DNA from: Effrenium voratum
Taxonomy: Eukaryota; Sar; Dinophyceae; Suessiales; Symbiodiniaceae
DNA length: 64,000 bases
Assembly (NCBI GenBank): GCA_963377175.1
Contig: CAUJNA010003325.1
Span: forward strand, 449,438 to 513,437
Reading direction: 5' to 3'
In this document: piece by piece, positions 58,571 through 64,000 of the stretch
Layout: each line of letters starts with the position of its first letter
Position numbering within the stretch: position 1 is the first letter of the stretch
The notes under the pieces: generated by a model
What the model saw: the letters and a program-made list of their open reading frames with translations, nothing else
Database searches by the model: none
Told to the model about the DNA's origin: nothing
Translations under genes and position numbers: made by a program

Positions 58571-58656
58571 GTATGGGTCAAAATTAAGATCGCAGGTTTT
58601 AGTGGCTGCTTCCATTTACTGGGGTTCCATTTTGGGCACCTATTTTTGACCCACAG
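58571..58656 (+). mobile_element. Inverted-repeat element, family B, copy 5
   Basis: 86 bases from GTATGGGTCAAAATTAA to CTATTTTTGACCCACAG, closely matching copy 2 at 37695. Antisense to the ankyrin gene and only 147 bases from copy 4 in opposite orientation. Confidence 0.85.
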
Positions 58657-59825
58657 CCAACTGGCTACAAGGATTGTTTGAAGAACCTCCTGTGGGTTTC
58701 CATCTTCAGACCAAGGGGTAGTGGCGTTAGACCAGGGACAGGTGGCTTTACACATTTGTTGCCCAATGTTGCCCAATGGAAGCTGTCAAGCGGACCAAGG
58801 GTTGGTGGTTTAGTCAGTGTTTCGCACAGGGGATCAACCTCCTTCGGGTTTCCCTGTGAACAGAAGCTAGCTGCCTTGGCCAGCGCGTCCCGGAGTGCAG
58901 TGCTTTTCTCTGCTCACAGTGGGGTGGGCGGAAGCCATGCTTAGGGCACCAAACGCCTCAATTCCTGCGCGGATCGGCAAACATGATAAACATACTTTAC
59001 CGATAAATGCGTCCACCTCCACGAAAAGTGAGCAGAGTCCAGAAACGGGAAGTGAGAAGCTGGCGGTCTTTGCTTAGTTGTTGATCAATGCTGGGGATCA
59101 ACCTCCTTGCTTCCCTGCAGGGGGAGTTGGACCAACAGCTGGTTTGGTCAGCAAATGTTACCAACCCCCCTTTAGGTTTCCCAATGCTGCAACTGTGAGC
59201 TTCTCTCTTTGAAGGGTCTCCGGTAAGCCCTGTATTCTTATTTGTATAGGGTAAAGCCTTAGTTTGGTGACTGGAGAAGGCTGGTTGTTGAAACATAAGT
59301 CTTGCCAACTTCCAGTTTACACCATCTTTTAGCCACCCATTATTTAAACCATATCCTTTTGACTGGCCTCTAAAGGACATCATTGCCAAAACCTTACCCT
59401 TTTGACTTGTTTCTAAAGGAATTGGACCAGAAGCCCTTCTTACCTTTTGTTACCACAGGGAGCATGCGGCTGGAAACAATTCAACGTTCACATGGAACAA
59501 ACAACGGTTGATAAGATAGTTTGCCTTTCAAGGACTGCACCCTCAGACCCGCGATCAACCTCCTTTGGGCTTCTCTCTACAGAGATTGGGGTCTGTCTTG
59601 CTTTTTGCGGACCGCAATGGTGATTTACCGTTTGTGTTTCTGTCAAAAACCCACACAAACAGGGAGCAGTTTCTCTAACCGCGTGTCTACCACAGCAGTT
59701 ACGACAATCACCTCTGACTCGTCTTCTCCGGGCGGCGTGGGTGGCAAGCCGAAGTTTCCGATTCAGAGACAGCCCCCTCTCAGCGAGGGTACCCTCAAAG
59801 CCACACGCCAAAAAACCGACCCAGC

Positions 59826-59942
59826 TCTACAGAGCTCTGATCGTCGAGCGCCTCTGCCGGCTGCCGACTCTTGGCCGCAGCCATGAGCACCGATTGGCTC
59901 GGGTAGTAGCCAAGCTCTCCAAGGCCCTCGATGTTCTGATTC
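59826..59942 (-). CDS. Ankyrin-repeat gene, exon
   Basis: 117 bases reading NQNIEGLGELGYYPSQSVLM, then AAAKSRQPAEALDDQSSV. Acceptor AGCCTTCTTTCTAG (AG at 59944-59943) is excellent. A GC donor GCTGGG (59825) gives the phase needed by the next exon (GA + C); GTAGAG at 59830 is an alternative out of phase. SVLMAAAK aligns with TPISLAR of the next repeat at a spacing of 31 residues, close to the ankyrin period of 33. Confidence 0.65.
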
Positions 59943-60305
59943 CTAGAAAGAAGGCTGAAGTGATGTTGGTGATGTGGGTCTGTCGTTTTACTATTGTTTG
60001 GTTTGTGTTGTTTATGTGCGTCTGTTTTTGTACTCAAGTTTTGTGTGTGTGTGTGTGTTTTTTTGTTTTTTTTTACAACTATCATGTGTGGGTCCGTCGA
60101 TTCTTTGTTGGGGTCCCCTTTTTCGGTGGTTAAGGGAAGCCAAAAGGACGCCAGCGTGTTTGTTTGTTTTGGGTGGGGGGGGGCAAGCTACCCTTGAGAA
60201 AGAGAAACCACTGAACCCTGATTTGGAATGCAATCACCCATGTCAATGGCGTAGTTTAAGGGTGTGTGTCTGGCGATGTTTGTGTGTTTGATTGTTGTGA
60301 TTGTT

Positions 60306-60332
60306 TGTGTGTGTGTGTGTGTGTGTGTTTTT
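60306..60332. repeat. (TG)n microsatellite
   Basis: Short TG run; another lies at 60043-60060 and a third at 55199-55213. Confidence 0.9.
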
Positions 60333-60995
60333 GGGGGGGGTACCCCTTTGTCGGTGGTGTTTCATGGAAGGCAAAAAGGACACTACCTTTTCTTGTTGGG
60401 GGGCTACAAAAGGCACACCCACGTGTTGTTGTTGTCTTGCTTGTGCGTGTTAGCATGTGTTGGCTAATTTTGTTTTGTGGTCGACGTTTTGTGTGCTTGC
60501 ACTTCCTGTTGTTGTGGCTTGCCGCTTTTGCAAGTGTTAGATTTGTTGGCTTGGTGGTATTCCCCAAAGAGCAGAACTTTCAGGAAATCAGTGCTATAAG
60601 AAGGGGACACACTCGCTGGTGTTGCGTTGCTTTCCACCAACTCTAGATGGTTGAACATGATCAAGAAGGGGTGTGATGCTTGTAGTTGTTCCAAGCAGGA
60701 ATAAAAGAACATGCATCCATCCCGAGTCCTGGACACTTTGTTGGAATCCAGTTAGGGTCTCCTGATAAGTGACAGTCATCTTCAGCCAAACTGGACATGC
60801 AAAGTTGAAGCTACTCCGAGTGAAGCAATAGGTCGATTCCCCTGGCGCTGAGTCACTATGCAAACAGGGATCTTACATTATACACCTGAACCTTGCCTTG
60901 TAAATTGTGGTTTCCCTTTATTTTGCTGGAGAAACATGTTTCAAATGGGCAAAGTGTATCTTTTAAGGAGCCCTGGCAAACCACTGTCAAACTGC

Positions 60996-61057
60996 ACAGT
61001 TCCCGTTTTCGGCGTGTCGAGAGCCTCGTGCGCCGAACCACTCAAATCGACAAAAGT
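60996..61057 (-). CDS. Ankyrin-repeat gene, exon candidate
   Basis: Acceptor GTCAATCCAGCAG (AG at 61059-61058) and GC donor GCAGTT (60995-60990) bound 62 bases: TFVDLSGSAHEALDTPKTGT. It starts in phase 0, as required by the exon at 61386, and its two trailing bases fit the single leading base of the exon at 59942. No ankyrin signature itself; a linker between repeats is likely. Confidence 0.55.
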
Positions 61058-61385
61058 CTGCTGGATTGACCAGACCTCATGCTTGCAGAGTCAAACTTTA
61101 TGTGGATCATCATTGCTCCTTTGGGAGAAACCCTTACCTCTGTCTAAAACCAGTGGATGGACAAAATCCTCGCTGGCAAGTGGTTTATCCCAAATTGGTT
61201 TGAATCCATCCACACTCTAGGGGTGTTTGACGCTCCTGTGGATTCCCTTAAACAGTCCGACAAGAGTGCGACAGTTGGAGCATCTAACATGTAAACCCTA
61301 TGGTGCTGGATGTGGCCCGCCTACAGTGTCAACCTAAAGGAAAAGGGTTGTTTGCGCCACAGCCATGACGTTGGCAGAGCTTCAC

Positions 61386-61458
61386 ATCAGCGCGGTGCTC
61401 CACCATCCGGCGGATGACTTCCACGTTGCCCGCGAAGGTGGCACAAAGCAATCCGTTC
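61386..61458 (-). CDS. Ankyrin-repeat gene, exon
   Basis: 73 bases: NGLLCATFAGNVEVIRRMVE, then HRAD. This matches the ankyrin pattern NG-T-L-(A)-FAGN-EVIR-LVEH-AD. Acceptor GTATTGCACCAG (AG at 61460-61459); donor GTGAAG (61385-61380), the same hexamer as at 46289. Confidence 0.7.
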
Positions 61459-61603
61459 CTGGTGCAATACTGATGAGCAAGGCTGTGGGAAATGACCACT
61501 TCTGTGATACAACAAAAAGGACCTCCCCAAGACTAACCCCTATATAAAGAAGGGATTCCCTTGTGTCACAGAAGTGGGGATAACCCTTGATCCCACAACC
61601 CTG

Positions 61604-61695
61604 CTGATGAGCCATAGCAAAAAGAGCCATGGGCAGTGTATGATCCTCGATGGCCCCAAATAGGCACTGCAATGCCCCTTGCTATGGCTCTGACT
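61604..61695. mobile_element. Inverted-repeat element, family C, copy 2
   Basis: Ends CTGATGAGCCATAGCAA and TTGCTATGGCTCTGACTT are inverted repeats and match copy 1 at 9819. Interior GCCATGGGCAGTGTATG and AATAGGCACTGCAATG also resemble copy 1. In the intron upstream of the exon at 61386. Confidence 0.8.
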
Positions 61696-62173
61696 TGTTG
61701 TGTAGCCCGAAAAGCCCTGACTTCTAGAGCATTCCTTGTAGGGGACCCTTGTTTCTGGGATCATAAGGTGCCTTTTCCGGCTTCATACCAGCTATTGAGA
61801 GCATGCCAGGAGGCTCCTTTTTCGAGCTGCATGGTGGCCATATTGAAAATTACATTTAGCTGAGTTGGAGGATTTGGCTGTCAATCAGACTAATTTTGAA
61901 CGTAGCTGTTGGGAGCCAGATTTCCCATTACCCCTTCCAAATTCTCATGAAGTCCCTAGTTGGTTGATATCATGACGTTTGTCTGAACGGGGTTCAGACC
62001 AATGCGGCTACATGGATTCCCATATCTGTGGCACATGGGTCTGCACAAGCACGGGACACCCGTTTTTTCGATTGGTCTTGTTGTTGTTGTTGGGCTGCCA
62101 TTCCTTATGCGGTGTGTATGTGGGGGAAAGGCCGCCGAGCGTCATGCCGCTGGTCTCCTGCCCTGCCTGGCGC

Positions 62174-62205
62174 CAATCTTTGAACTCGAAGTTCTTCAGG
62201 AAGGT
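62174..62205 (-). CDS. Possible upstream exon of the ankyrin gene
   Basis: The frame reads TFLKNFEFKDWRQAG; if it ends at GC donor GCGCCA (62173) its two trailing bases fit the exon at 61458. The acceptor is GAACCGGCAG. The frame stays open to 62110, so the 3' edge may differ. Confidence 0.4.
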
Positions 62206-62515
62206 CTGCCGGTTCGAAATGGTGAGGGCAGGCAGGAAGCAGGGACAAATCCAGTTGCAACCAACGACTCGCTCGCCAAACCACATGGGGCCATTTTGAT
62301 TTCTCCCTCCTGTTTTTTGCGGGTACCAACTGCTTGTGGGTAGGAAAGCCCCAAGGAAAGCCACGGTCCCTAAAAAAGACAAGCCCGCTTCTTTCTGGGG
62401 TGAGGAACATGTTTTGGAGAAGCCATCAAACAGAAAGAGGGCGCCACTAAACAGGGACAAGGAAACAAACTGGAATCTAAAAAAGAAAGCAAAACTTACT
62501 GTGCTCTCAATTTGT

Positions 62516-62599
62516 CTGTGGCTCAAACTCATGTACCCAAATGGCACCTTGGTAAATGGAACCAAAGACTAAACCTGCATAACCCATGTTGAGCCACAC
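62516..62599 (-). mobile_element. Inverted-repeat element, family B, copy 6
   Basis: 84 bases; on the minus strand GTGTGGCTCAACATGGG ... GAGTTTGAGCCACAG, with the core GGTTCCATTTACCAAGGTGC. Begins GT and ends CACAG like an intron. Confidence 0.85.
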
Positions 62600-62932
62600 T
62601 CATTTTGTTGAATGCAGTTTCAATCATCCGACTTAGAGGACACCTAGCAAAATAAAGCTGAGCCGATTTGCGGTCTTTAAGACTCAAAGGAGAGGGAAGC
62701 ACAGTTTTCTCAACAACGGGGAACCCGGGACCTTAAAAGGAACGAACCCCGCCGTGACTGCGACCTCTCCCTTAACTTGGGCAAACGCGCGCAGTGCACG
62801 CCTTTTTGTCTTGAGCCAAATGATAGCATGCGGACATGCTATCCATCTGTATGAATTGACTTACTGGTTCATCTTGCAAACGGGTATCTGACTCATGAAC
62901 CTCTGGGCCATAAATGTCATCGTGATAATTGA

Positions 62933-62943
62933 CTCCCCCCCTC
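62933..62943 (-). other. Polypurine tract of the Copia element
   Basis: GAGGGGGGGAG on the minus strand, 145 bases downstream of the RNase H stop. In LTR retrotransposons such a tract primes second-strand synthesis and marks the 5' edge of the 3' LTR, which would then extend leftwards from about 62932. I could not confirm the LTR because only one end is in the window. Confidence 0.5.
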
Positions 62944-63086
62944 ATTGACGGCACTGAGGGAGTGTCTTGGGCGCATTACCACGCCAACTTGAGGTCAAGT
63001 TTACATCGCAACGACTGACGCAAGTTACTCAAGCATCGCCCAGTCACTTGCACACTTTTGGAAATTTGTGGACATGCAGCAGCGCA

Positions 63087-63710
63087 CTATGCAGCTGCTT
63101 TAGCGGATCTACTTTCACGCACATCTTCAAGCTTCTGTGGAAGATCAACACGGATGCCGAGCAACCTGATGGCATGGTCCCATTTGTTGGGAGGAAGTGC
63201 TTTAGTCAAAATGTCTGCTGACTGCATGTCTGTTTTGACATACTCTATTGAGATGTGGTCACTTTCAAGCTGCTCTGCAATGCAAGCAAGGTTCACCTTG
63301 TGCATGCGTTGTACACAGCGTAGCTTAGATGAGAAATCCCTCTTCGCTACCAGGATGGTCGCCTGATTATCCTCATGGATTTTAAGGTGAAATGGCCTAT
63401 CCAAAATCAGCTCCCATAGCCTGAGTGCAGGTAGTGCCTCCTGGTACAGGGAGTACGCAAGAGACACTATTTCCGCCTCGGTAGTCGAGCGCGAGACCGA
63501 AGTCTGCCGTTTCGACACCCACGCGAGGGGAAAGTGCGCATGCGGGCCACTCAACACCAAGAAACCACCGGATGTTGAGTTTGCATCTCTTTCACCAGCG
63601 AAATCTGCGTCCACATAGAGAGAAAGATGTAGTTCATCAGTCGAATCCTGTACTGTGCCAACTAGGGTGCTGTTCACCGTGCTGTGAATGCAACTGCTTA
63701 TTGCAGTTCC
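63087..63710 (-). CDS. Copia polyprotein, RNase H domain
   Basis: Degrades the RNA strand of the RNA-DNA hybrid during reverse transcription. Catalytic acidic residues of the Copia RNase H are visible in order: the Asp of YVDADFAGERDANSTSGGF, the Glu of STTEAEIVSLAYS and the Asp of HEDNQATIL; the family hallmark QSADILTKALP follows near the C-terminus. The frame ends at a stop at 63087-63089, and the product would be released from a polyprotein. The frame upstream of about 63690 is displaced relative to reverse transcriptase. Confidence 0.9.
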   Translation of the reverse strand, partial: GTAISSCIHSTVNSTLVGTVQDSTDELHLSLYVDADFAGERDANSTSGGFLVLSGPHAHFPLAWVSKRQTSVSRSTTEAEIVSLAYSLYQEALPALRLWELILDRPFHLKIHEDNQATILVAKRDFSSKLRCVQRMHKVNLACIAEQLESDHISIEYVKTDMQSADILTKALPPNKWDHAIRLLGIRVDLPQKLEDVRESRSAKAAA

Positions 63711-63985
63711 TAGACCATTTCTGAACATAGGAAGCAAGGTCACCAATCGGCTTGGCCAGGTCCGGGCGTGCCAGACGCCCTAACCACAAAGCCTTCATCA
63801 GCACGCGTGGTAAGCGTTGTCGGCGGCCTCAATGACCTCCCAAGCCTCTGGGTCGAAATGCCACAAGTGCCAGCTGTCCAATGTTTCCTGCCAGGTAAAA
63901 AGGGCCTCAGTCTGTTGCTTTGAGGCCTCTGTAAACTTGATCCAGCGAAAACGTCGGTCTTGCTTCTTGTATTTGTCAACCACAA
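63700..63985 (-). pseudogene. Copia polyprotein, end of reverse transcriptase, frameshifted
   Basis: KALWLGRLARPDLAKPIGDL followed by ASYVQKW is the conserved segment after the reverse transcriptase core in Copia elements, where a partner chain of the form (W/Y)..R.ARPD is typical. It is in a different frame both from RNase H (shift near 63690, probably with a small deletion) and from the upstream frame EAWEVIEAADNAYHA (shift near 63800). The element is therefore inactive as it stands. Confidence 0.75.
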
Positions 63986-64000
63986 TCTGTTGTAATGTGT

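Larger units (their letters stand above)
62933..64000 (-). mobile_element. Ty1/Copia-type LTR retrotransposon, 3' part
   Basis: Contains the end of reverse transcriptase, RNase H and a polypurine tract in the Copia order, on the minus strand, running off the right edge. At least two frame changes show that it is not intact. Confidence 0.85.

Overview
The window looks like nuclear DNA from a large-genome protist, most probably a dinoflagellate. No bacterial, plasmid or organellar gene layout is present. Coding signal comes as short islands of 50-150 bases bounded by AG acceptors and by GT or GC donors, separated by introns of 0.1-3 kb. Non-canonical GC donors, one dominant coding strand, short elements with terminal inverted repeats inside introns, a Copia retrotransposon fragment, ankyrin-rich proteins and abundant simple repeats all fit dinoflagellates. 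I did not find the dinoflagellate spliced leader sequence, a tRNA, an rRNA or a CRISPR array, so the assignment is an inference (about 0.75).

Layout. 1-9.8 kb: mostly unrecognised sequence with a compound TG-type satellite, a frameshifted coiled-coil gene end, a 62-base hairpin, a G-rich minisatellite and three minus-strand exon candidates. 9.8-14.6 kb: an inverted-repeat element, long AAAG-type polypurine tracts, a 450-base duplication and a small minus-strand gene end between its copies. 14.6-21.2 kb: further minus-strand exon candidates (14.5, 16.8, 17.1, 17.5, 18.4, 21.1 kb) and a decayed repeat array. 21.2-41 kb: scattered exon candidates on both strands, simple repeats and several families of short inverted-repeat elements; the best-supported gene piece is a phase-matched exon pair at 40.54-40.80 kb. 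43.15-45.99 kb: a 2.8-kb block of A, C and T with almost no G on the plus strand.

46.3-62.2 kb: the most coherent gene, a minus-strand ankyrin-repeat gene cut into at least ten small exons. The reading phase matches at every junction I could test, and ankyrin repeats continue across introns. Its introns carry copies of several short inverted-repeat element families. 62.9-64.0 kb: the 3' end of a damaged Copia-type retrotransposon on the minus strand (end of reverse transcriptase, RNase H, polypurine tract), running off the window.

The most interesting theme is the set of 85-135 bp elements with terminal inverted repeats. Family A has a near-perfect 25-base inverted repeat and an 8-base target duplication. 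Family B begins GTATGG and ends CACAG, so each intact copy carries its own potential intron boundaries. Family C carries AGAGCCATAGCAA ends. They resemble introner elements, transposons that make introns. Exon calls rest on splice motifs, open frame, residue composition and phase agreement, not on database searches.
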